Below are positions 45,854-54,828 of a DNA stretch of 64,000 nt, one piece after another. The notes below the pieces were generated by a model. The model was not told where the DNA came from and ran no database searches. It was given only the letters and a program-made list of their open reading frames with translations. Position 1 is the first letter of the stretch. Every line of letters begins with the position of its first letter. The DNA is taken from positions 1 through 64,000 of the forward strand of contig JBLHPE010000005.1 in NCBI GenBank assembly GCA_047624005.1, given 5' to 3'. Position numbers and translations under genes: made by a program. The stretch comes from Ascidiaceihabitans sp047624005 (lineage in GTDB: Bacteria; Pseudomonadota; Alphaproteobacteria; Rhodobacterales; Rhodobacteraceae).

Positions 45854-46536
45854 TGCAAAGTTTCGATCTAGAAGCGCAGGGCCTGCGCGCCCTAAATTCT
45901 GCACTCCATTCCCAATCTGCAGACACCAACCAAACCATTTGGGACGTTGTGAACCCAAGGGGCAGTCATGCCATTGCTGTGGGTCTCGACGCCCCTATCG
46001 AGGTGAATGTTAAGGGCTCTACCGGATATTACTGTGGTGGAATGAACAAACAGGCGACCATCCATGTGCATGGGTCAGCCGGTCCTGGCACAGGCGAAAA
46101 CATGATGTCTGGAAAGATCATCATTGAAGGTGACGCCAGCCAATATTTGGGCGCAACGGCGCATGGCGGTTTGATCGTGGTCAAAGGCAATGCATCCTCG
46201 CGCTGCGGCATTTCCATGAAAGGCGTCAACATCGTCGTTCAAGGTAACATCGGTCACATGTCTGCATTTATGGGCCAATCCGGCAATCTGGTGGTCTGCG
46301 GCGATGCGGGCGATGCCTTGGGTGACAGCTGCTACGAGGCACGGTTTTTCGTGCGCGGAACAGTCAAATCACTTGGCGCGGATTGCGAACAAAAGGAAAT
46401 GCGCCCCGAACACCTAGAATTCCTCAATGACATCATTGCGGAATCTGGTGTGGATGCAAAACCGACAGAATTCACGCGCTACGGCTCTGCCCGTACGCTT
46501 TATAATTTCGACGTCGACAACGCCGGCGCGTACTAA
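45853..46536 (+). CDS. mgsB: N-methylglutamate synthase subunit B (GXGXG domain)
   Basis: A 227-residue protein corresponding to the C-terminal right-handed beta-helix (GXGXG) domain of glutamate synthase. Repeated glycine-rich turns are visible: KGSTGYYCGGMN, HGSAGPGTGENMMSG, GDASQYLGATAHGG, GNASSRCGISMKG. It is the structural middle subunit of MgsABC. The start ATG overlaps the mgsA stop (TAATG), fixing the frame; an upstream start at 45778 would lie inside mgsA and is rejected. mgsC follows after 11 bases. Confidence 0.85.
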   Translation: MQSFDLEAQGLRALNSALHSQSADTNQTIWDVVNPRGSHAIAVGLDAPIEVNVKGSTGYYCGGMNKQATIHVHGSAGPGTGENMMSGKIIIEGDASQYLGATAHGGLIVVKGNASSRCGISMKGVNIVVQGNIGHMSAFMGQSGNLVVCGDAGDALGDSCYEARFFVRGTVKSLGADCEQKEMRPEHLEFLNDIIAESGVDAKPTEFTRYGSARTLYNFDVDNAGAY

Positions 46537-46547
46537 GGATACTGAAA

Positions 46548-47894
46548 ATGAACAGCCACGACGACAAAGGTATCCCGCACACGACGCCACGGCAGTCTGC
46601 GACCTTCTCCGCTGATGTAAACAGCGACATTCGCCGCGCCGCCGCGACGGGTATTTATGACATTCGCGGCGGTGGTGCCAAACGCAAAGTGCCGTCATTT
46701 GACGACCTGCTATTTATGGGTGCCTCGATTTCACGCTACCCGCTCGAGGGCTACCGCGAGAAATGCGATACCTCCGTGACCATCGGTGGGCTTAACGCCT
46801 CGAACCCGATCCATCTGGATATTCCGATCACCATCGCGGGCATGTCTTTTGGCGCACTGTCGGGTCCCGCAAAAGAGGCGTTGGGCCGTGGCGCATCCAT
46901 GGCAGGCACGTCGACCACGACAGGTGACGGCGGCATGACCCAAGAAGAACGTGGGCATTCGAACAAGCTGGTCTATCAATATCTGCCATCCCGCTACGGC
47001 ATGAACCCAGATGATCTGCGCAAAGCAGACGCAATCGAAATCGTTGTGGGCCAAGGCGCTAAACCCGGTGGTGGTGGCATGTTGCTCGGTCAGAAAATCA
47101 GCGACCGTGTGGCTGAAATGCGCAATTTGCCAAAAGGCATCGACCAACGTTCGGCCTGTCGTCACCCCGACTGGACGGGTCCAGATGACCTTGAGATCAA
47201 AATCCTGGAACTGCGCGAAATCACCGGTTGGAAAGTACCAATCTACGTCAAAGTTGCAGGCGCACGCCCCTACTACGACGTGACGTTGGCGGTCAAAGCC
47301 GGTGCTGACGCAATTGTTTTGGACGGCATGCAAGGCGGCACGGCGGCGACACAAGATGTGTTCATCGAACATGTGGGCCAGCCAACACTCGCCATCATTC
47401 GCCCAGCGGTTCAAGCGCTGCAAGACCTTGGCATGCACCGCAAAGTGCAATTAATCCTGTCAGGCGGCATCCGATCGGGCGCAGATGTAGCAAAGGCTAT
47501 GGCACTTGGCGCTGACGCCGTTGCTATCGGTACAGCGGCGTTGATCGCTTTGGGTGACAATGATCCAAAGTACGAGGCAGAATACAACGCGCTTGGCACG
47601 ACGTCAGGTGCCTATGACGATTGGCACGAGGGTCGTGACCCTGCAGGCATCACCACCCAAGATCCGGAGCTGATGAAACGTTTTGACCCCATTGAAGGCG
47701 GGCGCCGTTTGAAAAATTACCTCAAGGTGATGACGCTAGAGGCGCAAACAATCGCGCGGGCTTGTGGCAAAAACCACCTGCACAATCTGGAACCAGAGGA
47801 TTTGGTGGCCCTGACAATGGAAGCTGCAGCAATGGCCAAAGTGCCATTGTGTGGTACCGATTGGTATCCCGGCAAACCCGGCACCGGTTACTAA
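46548..47894 (+). CDS. mgsC: N-methylglutamate synthase subunit C (FMN-binding glutamate synthase family)
   Basis: A 448-residue protein with the FMN-binding TIM barrel of the glutamate synthase central domain. Motifs include SFGALSGPAKEALGRGA, GQGAKPGGGGMLLGQKIS, DGMQGGTAATQDVF and LILSGGIRSGADVAKAMALGADAVAIGTAALIAL. It is the catalytic subunit that combines 2-oxoglutarate with the methylamino group carried by MgsA. AAGGA precedes the ATG. It ends the three-gene operon at a clear GC-rich terminator. Confidence 0.87.
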   Translation: MNSHDDKGIPHTTPRQSATFSADVNSDIRRAAATGIYDIRGGGAKRKVPSFDDLLFMGASISRYPLEGYREKCDTSVTIGGLNASNPIHLDIPITIAGMSFGALSGPAKEALGRGASMAGTSTTTGDGGMTQEERGHSNKLVYQYLPSRYGMNPDDLRKADAIEIVVGQGAKPGGGGMLLGQKISDRVAEMRNLPKGIDQRSACRHPDWTGPDDLEIKILELREITGWKVPIYVKVAGARPYYDVTLAVKAGADAIVLDGMQGGTAATQDVFIEHVGQPTLAIIRPAVQALQDLGMHRKVQLILSGGIRSGADVAKAMALGADAVAIGTAALIALGDNDPKYEAEYNALGTTSGAYDDWHEGRDPAGITTQDPELMKRFDPIEGGRRLKNYLKVMTLEAQTIARACGKNHLHNLEPEDLVALTMEAAAMAKVPLCGTDWYPGKPGTGY

Positions 47895-47898
47895 ATTC

Positions 47899-47928
47899 AA
47901 GGCGCGCACCAAAGGGGGCGCGCCTTTT
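47899..47928 (+). terminator. Terminator after mgsC
   Basis: AAGGCGCGC pairs perfectly with GCGCGCCTT, followed by a short T run, immediately after the mgsC stop. Confidence 0.85.
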
Positions 47929-47941
47929 GCACACATACATG

Positions 47942-47985
47942 CGCACCGACGCAATACCGATAAAATACCGACGTAATACCGACGT
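47942..47985 (+). repeat. Tandem 11-bp repeats before gmaS
   Basis: Three copies of an 11-base unit, AATACCGATAA, AATACCGACGT and AATACCGACGT, begin at 47953, 47964 and 47975. A fourth, degenerate copy (CGCACCGACGC) starts at 47942. The array ends 21 bases before the gmaS ATG. Period of one helical turn allows repeated binding on one face, or it may be a slippage product. Confidence 0.75.
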
Positions 47986-48006
47986 TGCAAAACAGGGATA
48001 AATCAC

Positions 48007-49341
48007 ATGGCCACAGACCTCGCAAAATTCGCCGAAGAGAACGGCGTCAAATATTTCATGATCTCCTTCACCGATCTGTTCGGTGGGCAACGGGCCAAAC
48101 TGGTTCCCGCCCGCGCGATTGCAGATATGCAGGAAGACGGCGCTGGATTTGCGGGTTTCGCCACTTGGTTGGACCTGACCCCCGCCCACCCTGACATGTT
48201 GGCCGTGCCGGACCCCGAGGCCGTGATCATCCTGCCATGGAACAAGGAAATCGCATGGGTGCCTGGCAACTGCGTGATGGAGGGCGAAGACGTCGCCCAA
48301 GCGCCGCGTAACGTGTTGCGCAAACTGATTGCTGAAGCCGCGAAAGAAGGCATGCACGTCAAAACTGGGATCGAGGCTGAATTCTTCTTACTGACCCCAG
48401 CAGGCGACCAAATCAGCGACCAATTCGATACGGCCGCCAAGCCCTGCTATGATCAACAAGCGTTCATGCGTCGCCTTGATGTCATCCGCGAAATATCTGA
48501 TTACATGTTAGAATTAGAATGGGGCGCATACCAAAACGACCATGAAGACGCGAACGGCCAGTGGGAAATGAATTGGGACTATGACGATGCCCTGAAAACT
48601 GCGGATAAGCACAGCTTCTTCAAGTTCATGACCAAATGCGTGGCTGAAAAGCACGGCTACCGCGCAACCTTCATGCCTAAACCCATCGAAGGGTTAACAG
48701 GCAATGGCTGCCACGCGCATATCTCAGTTTGGGATGCGCCGGGCAAAGCGGCCAAGACTAATGTCTTCGCGATGGAGGCTGACAACAGCTCCCAAACAGC
48801 CGAGTTGGGCCTGTCCGACAAAGGCCGCCACTTCCTTGGTGGTATTATGAAACACGCCTCGGCCCTTGCCGCGATCACCAACCCAACGGTGAACAGCTAC
48901 AAACGGATCAACGCGCCGCGTACGATGTCTGGGGCCACATGGGCACCAAACACTGTCACATGGACAGGCAACAACCGCACACACATGGTGCGCGTCCCCG
49001 GCCCCGGTCGGTTCGAGTTGCGCCTGCCCGACGGTGCCGTGAACCCATATCTGTTGCAGGCGATCATCATCGCGGCTGGCCTGTCTGGTGTGCGCAGTAA
49101 AGCTGATCCAGGACCGCGCCACGACATCGACATGTACGCCCAGGGGCATACAGTCACAGGAGCACCTTTGCTGCCGCTAAACATGCTGGATGCGCTGCGC
49201 CAATACGACGAAGACGACGCCTTAAAAGCTGCGATGGGCGAGGAATTCTCTGCCGCGTATCTCAAGATGAAAATGCAGGAATGGAACGATTTCTGCGGCC
49301 ACTTCTCTGATTGGGAAAAAGCCAACACACTGGATATCTAA
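48007..49341 (+). CDS. gmaS: Gamma-glutamylmethylamide synthetase (GlnT-type glutamine synthetase family)
   Basis: A 444-residue member of the glutamine synthetase superfamily, GlnT branch. It ligates monomethylamine to glutamate with ATP, giving gamma-glutamylmethylamide, the first step of the N-methylglutamate pathway. Visible motifs include the GNGCHAHISVWD segment and the ATP-site region TGIEAEFFLL. The neighbouring mgsABC and mgd genes strongly support GMAS over true glutamine synthetase, though the two are close in sequence. It follows mgsC after a terminator, with its own leader carrying the 11-bp repeats. Confidence 0.87.
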   Translation: MATDLAKFAEENGVKYFMISFTDLFGGQRAKLVPARAIADMQEDGAGFAGFATWLDLTPAHPDMLAVPDPEAVIILPWNKEIAWVPGNCVMEGEDVAQAPRNVLRKLIAEAAKEGMHVKTGIEAEFFLLTPAGDQISDQFDTAAKPCYDQQAFMRRLDVIREISDYMLELEWGAYQNDHEDANGQWEMNWDYDDALKTADKHSFFKFMTKCVAEKHGYRATFMPKPIEGLTGNGCHAHISVWDAPGKAAKTNVFAMEADNSSQTAELGLSDKGRHFLGGIMKHASALAAITNPTVNSYKRINAPRTMSGATWAPNTVTWTGNNRTHMVRVPGPGRFELRLPDGAVNPYLLQAIIIAAGLSGVRSKADPGPRHDIDMYAQGHTVTGAPLLPLNMLDALRQYDEDDALKAAMGEEFSAAYLKMKMQEWNDFCGHFSDWEKANTLDI

Positions 49342-49348
49342 ACCAACA

Positions 49349-49371
49349 AAGGTGGGCACAATGCCCACCTT
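49349..49371 (+). terminator. Hairpin after gmaS
   Basis: AAGGTGGGCA and TGCCCACCTT form a perfect 10-bp stem with a three-base loop, starting eight bases after the gmaS stop. Confidence 0.8.
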
Positions 49372-49458
49372 ATCTCCAACTTAATCTTGCCAACTAAACT
49401 CCCGCCGGAGGCTCCCACATTTCTTAGCTCACCGGCCTACGAAATCAGGAGCACACAC

Positions 49459-50793
49459 ATGACCAAACGCGTAGCGATCATCGGCGCAGGCCCATCAGGT
49501 CTCGCCCAACTTCGCGCCTTCCAATCAGCTCAAAACGAGGGCGCCGACATCCCCGAAATTGTATGCTTTGAGAAACAATCCAACTGGGGTGGTTTGTGGA
49601 ACTATTCTTGGCGCACGGGGCTTGATGAATTCGGTGAACCCGTCCACGGCTCCATGTACCGCTACCTTTGGTCAAACGGCCCAAAAGAAGGTCTGGAATT
49701 TGCCGACTATTCGTTTGAGGAACATTTCGGCAAACAAATCGCGTCTTACCCGCCCCGCGCCGTGTTGTTTGATTATATCGAAGGCCGCGTGAAAAAAGCT
49801 GGGGTGCGCGATATGATCCGCTTCAGCACGGCAGTGAAAAACGTCGAGCACAAGGATGACAAATTCATAGTTACCGTCCGTGACCTCCCCAATGATACCT
49901 TATATTCCGAAGTCTTCGACCATGTAATCGTGTGTAATGGCCACTTCTCGACACCAAATGTACCCGATTTCAAAGGCTTCGATAAGTTCCCGGGCCGTAT
50001 CTTGCACGCCCATGATTTCCGCGACGCAGTAGAATTCAAGAACCAAGATGTGCTGATCATTGGCACATCGTATTCCGCCGAAGACATCGGCAGCCAATGT
50101 TGGAAATATGGTGCCAAGTCGATCACCGTCAGCCATCGCACGGCCGCGATGGGTTACGATTGGCCCGACAACTGGGCTGAGGTGCCGTTACTTACCCATA
50201 TGGATGGGAAAACCGCCCACTTCAAAGACGGCAGCAGCCGTGAAATTGACGCGGTGATCTTGTGCACAGGGTATCAGCACAATTTCCCGTTTATGTCGGA
50301 AGAATTGCGCCTTAAAACCACCAACCGCCTCGCCTCAAACGACCTGTATAAAGGCGTCGCATACGTCCACAATCCAGACTTGTTCTATATCGGGATGCAG
50401 GACCAGTGGTTCACATTCAACATGTTTGACGCCCAAGCATGGTGGGCACGCGACGTGATCATGGGACGGATCGAAACGCCGGACAAGGCTGCGATGATGG
50501 TCGATGTTGCAGACCGCACTGCCCGCGAAGACGCTGGCGAAGACGACTATGACGCAATTTGGTATCAGGGCGATTACGTTAAGGAGTTGATTGGCTATAC
50601 CGACTACCCCGATTTCGATCTTGAAGGGGCATGTCAGGCCTTCAAAGCCTGGAAAGGCAACAAAAAGAAAAACATCATGACCTTCCGTGATTTCGGCCAC
50701 TCTTCGGTCTTGACGGGCACGATGGCACCGAAACACCATACCCCTTGGAAAGACGCGCTAGATGACAGTTTAGAAGTTTATCTGCAAAACTAG
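49459..50793 (+). CDS. tmm: Trimethylamine monooxygenase (FMO type)
   Basis: A 444-residue flavin-containing monooxygenase that oxidises trimethylamine to trimethylamine N-oxide using NADPH and oxygen. FAD-binding GAGPSG is at residues 9-14, the FMO motif FPGRILHAHDF near 180, and the NADP-binding GTSYSAED near 204. The context (gmaS, mgs, mgd) and the sequence style of marine bacterial Tmm make this more likely than a general FMO. ATG 49459 is chosen because AGGAG precedes it; an upstream start at 49387 would add an unlikely leader. Nearby, the expected partner gene tdm is broken. Confidence 0.9.
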   Translation: MTKRVAIIGAGPSGLAQLRAFQSAQNEGADIPEIVCFEKQSNWGGLWNYSWRTGLDEFGEPVHGSMYRYLWSNGPKEGLEFADYSFEEHFGKQIASYPPRAVLFDYIEGRVKKAGVRDMIRFSTAVKNVEHKDDKFIVTVRDLPNDTLYSEVFDHVIVCNGHFSTPNVPDFKGFDKFPGRILHAHDFRDAVEFKNQDVLIIGTSYSAEDIGSQCWKYGAKSITVSHRTAAMGYDWPDNWAEVPLLTHMDGKTAHFKDGSSREIDAVILCTGYQHNFPFMSEELRLKTTNRLASNDLYKGVAYVHNPDLFYIGMQDQWFTFNMFDAQAWWARDVIMGRIETPDKAAMMVDVADRTAREDAGEDDYDAIWYQGDYVKELIGYTDYPDFDLEGACQAFKAWKGNKKKNIMTFRDFGHSSVLTGTMAPKHHTPWKDALDDSLEVYLQN

Positions 50794-51409
50794 CAGTCGC
50801 GCCGATCAAGAACACCCTGCTATTTGTGCCAAACATGGTTGCGGCGGGGATGCGTACCGGCCATGTGGCGCTTACAAACAAGCGACTGCTCACTAGGGAT
50901 TGGTGGACTGATGGTTTCGAGCAGCCTGGCCCACCAACCATTCCCTGATCAATTTGGTGCTAGCACTTGATCTATGAAACTCTCCGGCTGTTCTTACGCC
51001 CACCCGATGCGCCAATCGCCAATGAGTAATTTCGATTTACAGATACTAGACTTCTTTGGCACAAGATCGAGTTGCTCAGATGATGTGACGGGATCACCAT
51101 TTACCTTAACGACCAAAATGCTGCGGTTCGTCACCTCATGGATGCAGACCCCAACCGGTTGGCGGGATAAATCAAACACGCACAATCGATCTGCCATCTT
51201 AAAAAAGGAATAATCCAGTGTGGTCATCCCCTTATTAAGTAGCTCTGCAGCGATGAACCTTGGATCGTCTTTGCAAGTATCGAGACATAGTTGCGCCTAC
51301 ATGGCCAAGGTCATCCAACGCACAGCTCATCGTCGGCATCAAGACTTCAGCGCCTTGGACATTGATCGGAAAAGCGGGCGGGTTTCGGGCCGCGTCTAAA
51401 CCATATATA
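50794..51409. other. Degraded non-coding stretch after tmm
   Basis: About 615 bases without a convincing gene. On the plus strand, the frame at 50835-50948 (37 residues, starting MVAAGMRTGHVALTNKR) reads like a protein tail but I cannot identify it. On the minus strand there is a 77-residue frame at 50994-51227. Decay is continued in the tdm remnant at 51410 onward. Confidence 0.5.
50994..51227 (-). CDS. Small unrecognised ORF
   Basis: A 77-residue frame starting MTTLDYSFFKMADRL, with a plausible mix of residues but no recognised domain. An AAGGGG sequence lies directly against the ATG, too close for a normal ribosome-binding site. It lies within a region of gene decay, so it could be a remnant or chance. 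It is listed because it is the only open frame of any length between tmm and the tdm pseudogene. Confidence 0.25.
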   Translation of the reverse strand: MTTLDYSFFKMADRLCVFDLSRQPVGVCIHEVTNRSILVVKVNGDPVTSSEQLDLVPKKSSICKSKLLIGDWRIGWA

Positions 51410-52345
51410 TTACAAATACTTACCCAAATCGCAGAGCGTCTTTGCCAGCGATACAACTTCCGCAGGCAAACGTTTTTGGTGTCCATCCAACTTGCTGATC
51501 TCAAACTTCGTTCCGATTCCCGCATGCGTCACGTCCACACGGGCCAAGGCAATGCTTTTGCCAAGCAACGGAGAACGTTTAGACGATGTCACCTCACCAA
51601 TTCGCGCCCGCCCGATAAGGACATGATCGCCGTGTACCACATCCACATTGCTGTCGATGTAAGGGCCTGCGGACTTGTGGCGTGGCGTGGCGTGGCGTTT
51701 CTAACGTTGGATCAGGGCATCACAACCAATGAAGTCGTCCGTTTTGGATTTCTGGGGGCACGCAAAGCCAATGCCATCCAGTCGCGTTCATATTAATTCG
51801 CGTGCCATCCCAATTGAAGATAGGCGTGCCCCATCAAGGTATGCGTCGTCGTGGCGTTCAATGGGAATTGGTTGCCGTCGTCCAGTCAACGTGCCGAAAA
51901 GCACTAGAAACAGAACATTGGCGTCCATCAACATCCAGAATTTGGGTGAAATCACGTGCTTTGACAAAAGCTTTCAGCGAATTGTGCGTGTACCCTGATG
52001 TCAGCCAAAGGATCAGCCAAAGGTACCGGCAATTCAAATCGCACAGCTGATTTGAAAGTTGCTCGTTTGATCATTGCGGTCAACTGGGTCGCCGTGTCCG
52101 GGCGTTCAAAATCCATCTGTGCCGCAGCACTAGGAAACCGATGTCGCTACGATCATTGTGCGCTCGCCTCTAACACCCAATGCTTCTTTTGATTTCGCTT
52201 TAGAACTTGCACCGAACACTTGGATCGCTTGGGCGTTCGTAAGATCTGTTTTGAGCTCATCAAGCTCTATACGCATCCCACGCAAAGACCAGTCATCACC
52301 TTGCAACAAAAACAGCTCCTGCCTCCTCTACGACATAACGTTCGG
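51410..52345 (-). pseudogene. tdm: Remnant of trimethylamine N-oxide demethylase (tdm-like, DUF1989 + GcvT)
   Basis: Reading the minus strand across frames gives ordered fragments of a Tdm-like protein. From the N-terminal side: LLQGDDWSLRGMRIELDEL (from about 52313), FELPVPLADPLADIRV (about 52030), DFTQILDVDGRQCS (about 51950), TTTHTLMGHAY (about 51850). These resemble the DUF1989-type domain. Next come LDGIGFACPQKSKTDDFIG (about 51780) and GDHVLIGRARIGEVTSSKR followed by LLGKSIALARV (51630-51550), typical of the GcvT C-terminus. Stops at 52130-52132, 51952-51954 and 51858-51860 and several frameshifts break it. A working Tdm is about 800 residues; only about 310 codons' worth remain, so a large internal part is deleted. 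The gene lies next to an intact tmm. Confidence 0.72.
51677..51696. repeat. (GTGGC)4 short tandem repeat in the tdm remnant
   Basis: Four exact copies of GTGGC. The array lies inside the decayed gene where the GcvT reading frame is lost between LDGIGFACPQKSKTDDFIG and GDHVLIG, so replication slippage probably contributed to the damage. Confidence 0.8.
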
Positions 52346-52588
52346 CTCAACGCGGCAATGAAAACTGGCTGGGGAGAAGATTTAAGGGTGAGGACGAGGC
52401 AGTCCAAGTTTGACCTGAGTGTATAAGCGCTGTCGAGTTTGGTCATTCCTTGGCTAAAGACTCCGATTCATGGGTGTTGAGTGAAGGGAATAATTATTTA
52501 GTAGTGAGAATGACAAATTACTGTTTACGCAAGTCTTGCGAAAGACGATTAATGACGAAGAAACGACACGTCTAATTAGGACCCCAAA

Positions 52589-53431
52589 ATGCTCTCATTA
52601 ACCCTCGGAATGATCGCCGCCCTTGCATGGGGCGTACATGATATTTGCGTGCGCTACGTGTCGCAACGCGGCGGCGTTTTACCAGCGTTAGCAACTGTTA
52701 TGGTGGGTGGTTCGGTGTTTTTGCTGCCCATTACTGGCGCATTTGGCAATTGGGCTGACATGACCACTGCCAGCTACGGGTACAGCGTCTTAAGTGGTGT
52801 ATTTTATCTGATTGGCGCTGTTGGCCTTTATAACGCGTTCAGTATTGGGCCTGTGCGCCTTGTTGCGCCGATCATGGGCGGCTACCCAATTCTGTCGATT
52901 GGCTGGGCAGCAATGATGGGCCAAACGGTACCTTGGGATCAATGGATAGCTGTCGGCGCGGTGATCTTCGGCGTCGCCGTGGTTAGTTTTCTATCAGACA
53001 GCGAGGAAAGCGGTGGCTCGCAAAAGGCGGCTATTGGTTGGGCGTTGCTTGGTGCTGGCGGCTTCGCATTGGCGTTCGCAGTAGGTCACATTGCGACACA
53101 AGCCGGCAGCGAATTACCCGTAGTCTTGGTTACACGTTTGGCAGCAGCGTTGGGAGCTGTCGTCTTATTGCTTGCCTCTAAAGGTGCCAAGCTGCCTGAA
53201 CGCAGCGCTTGGCCGTTGCTGGCTTTGATGGGACTTCTGGATGCCATCGCCCTCGGCATCGTGATTGCATCTGGCAACCTTTACCGGCCTGAGTTTGCAG
53301 CCGTGGCAGCATCAACCTTTGGAATGATCACCATCATTTTGGCGTGGCTGTTCTTGAAAGAACGGATGACGACGCCGCAATGGATCGGCGTCGCCATTAG
53401 TTTTGCGGGTATTGGATACCTTGCAATTTAA
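52589..53431 (+). CDS. EamA/DMT-superfamily permease
   Basis: A 280-residue transporter with ten hydrophobic segments in two EamA-type halves; the end of the second (FGMITIILAWLFLKERMTTPQWIGVAISFAGIGYLAI) is typical. It would export or import a small metabolite through the inner membrane; substrate is unknown. The gene lies after the tdm remnant and is convergent with the TRAP genes, their stops overlapping by four bases. Location beside tmm may link it to methylated amines, but that is only inference. Confidence 0.85.
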   Translation: MLSLTLGMIAALAWGVHDICVRYVSQRGGVLPALATVMVGGSVFLLPITGAFGNWADMTTASYGYSVLSGVFYLIGAVGLYNAFSIGPVRLVAPIMGGYPILSIGWAAMMGQTVPWDQWIAVGAVIFGVAVVSFLSDSEESGGSQKAAIGWALLGAGGFALAFAVGHIATQAGSELPVVLVTRLAAALGAVVLLLASKGAKLPERSAWPLLALMGLLDAIALGIVIASGNLYRPEFAAVAASTFGMITIILAWLFLKERMTTPQWIGVAISFAGIGYLAI

Positions 53432-54828
53432 CCGACCAAAGACGGCAACCACAAAACGATTGCTGGGAAAGCGACCAGCAAGGCGATTGTAACAGCATCT
53501 GCGAGGAAAAACGGCATCACACCTTTGAACACATCCTGAACGGTTAGGTCATCGCGCACGCCTGCAACCACAAAACAGTTGAGACCAATAGGCGGTGTGA
53601 TCAAACAGAACTCTGCCATCTTCACCACCAAGATCCCAAACCAGATTGCACACATTGGACCTGACATGCCAAACGCACTGTCCGCAGCGCTAACGTATTC
53701 ACCCCCGTTCAGCGCCATGACGGCAGGATAAACCACGGGCAGCGTCAACAGCAGCATCCCGATGGCGTCCATGAACATACCCAACACGGCATATGCCAAT
53801 AGGATGCAGATCAGGATCGTGAGCGGTGCCATATCGAGCGAAACGATCCAGTCTGAAAACGCATCGGGCAGTTTAGCGAACCCAAGGAAACGCACATAGA
53901 TCAACACGCCCCAGATGATGGTGAAAATCATCACCGTCAGCTTGGCTGTTTCCAGCAATGCGTCCTTCAACTGCGCCCAGCGCATGCCGCGATACAGCGC
54001 CATCAAGAAGACGATAAACGCACCGATTGCGCCGCCCTCAGTCGGGGTGCCCCATGCATCCCCAAAAGGGTTGTAGACAAAGAAGATGATGATCACGACG
54101 ACAGCCACGATAGGCAAAGCTGGTGGGAGCGATTCAAAGCGTTGTTTCCACGTAAAGCCGCGCACTGGTGGGCCTACGTTTTTGAATGTCATCGCGATGC
54201 CGATAATCAGAACCGCATACACAATCGCTGAAAACGCACCGGGAATAAAACCAGCAAGCAGCAGTTTGCCAACGTCTTGTTCCACAATGATCGCATAGAT
54301 CACAAGGATCGCTGAAGGCGGAATAAGGGAAGCTAATGTTCCGCCTGCCGCAACAACGCCTGCTGCAAATTGCTTGTTATAGCCAATTTTCAACATCTCT
54401 GGGATCGCGATACGGGCGAATACGGCCGCGGTTGCGACAGACGCACCAGACACAGCCGCAAAGCCAGCAGTGGCAAACACGGTTGAAACTGCCAAGCCAC
54501 CTGGAACCCATGCAAACCAGCGTTTGCAGGCCTCGAACAATGCCGTTGTCAGCTTGGCGTAATAGGCGAGATAACCGATCAGGATGAAAACAGGGATCAA
54601 CGATAACACATTCGCGCTGACCTTTGATTGCGGTGTCAGACCCGCAATGCGCACGCTGATGGTGAGGGCTTTGCCGAACTTATCAGGGTCATAATCATAA
54701 CCGTTCCAGCGCAGCCAAACGAGGCCAACAAACCCAGCCATACCAGCAGCAAAAGCCACCCGCATGCCCAGCAATACCATGACCAACATGCCGCCGCTGA
54801 CCCACAGGCCAATTGAAATGCTATCCAT
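53428..54828 (-). CDS. dctM: TRAP transporter large permease (DctM-like)
   Basis: A 466-residue membrane protein with about 12-13 segments and family motifs GVSGASVATAAVFAR-like (AVSGASVATAAVFARIAIPEM) and LIPPSAILVIYAII. It is the large membrane subunit of a tripartite ATP-independent periplasmic transporter, driven by an ion gradient. The ATG overlaps the stop of the small subunit gene (ATGA). Substrate cannot be assigned; TRAP systems usually carry carboxylates or sulfonates. It ends convergent with the DMT gene. Confidence 0.92.
   Translation of the reverse strand: MDSISIGLWVSGGMLVMVLLGMRVAFAAGMAGFVGLVWLRWNGYDYDPDKFGKALTISVRIAGLTPQSKVSANVLSLIPVFILIGYLAYYAKLTTALFEACKRWFAWVPGGLAVSTVFATAGFAAVSGASVATAAVFARIAIPEMLKIGYNKQFAAGVVAAGGTLASLIPPSAILVIYAIIVEQDVGKLLLAGFIPGAFSAIVYAVLIIGIAMTFKNVGPPVRGFTWKQRFESLPPALPIVAVVVIIIFFVYNPFGDAWGTPTEGGAIGAFIVFLMALYRGMRWAQLKDALLETAKLTVMIFTIIWGVLIYVRFLGFAKLPDAFSDWIVSLDMAPLTILICILLAYAVLGMFMDAIGMLLLTLPVVYPAVMALNGGEYVSAADSAFGMSGPMCAIWFGILVVKMAEFCLITPPIGLNCFVVAGVRDDLTVQDVFKGVMPFFLADAVTIALLVAFPAIVLWLPSLVG

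Noticed and set aside
44869..50966. The 12-mer TTTGGTGCTAGC occurs upstream of mgsA and after tmm, where it forms part of the palindrome GTGCTAGCAC
   Set aside because: By rough count many 12-mers should repeat by chance in 64 kb, and the second copy is not before a gene of the pathway.
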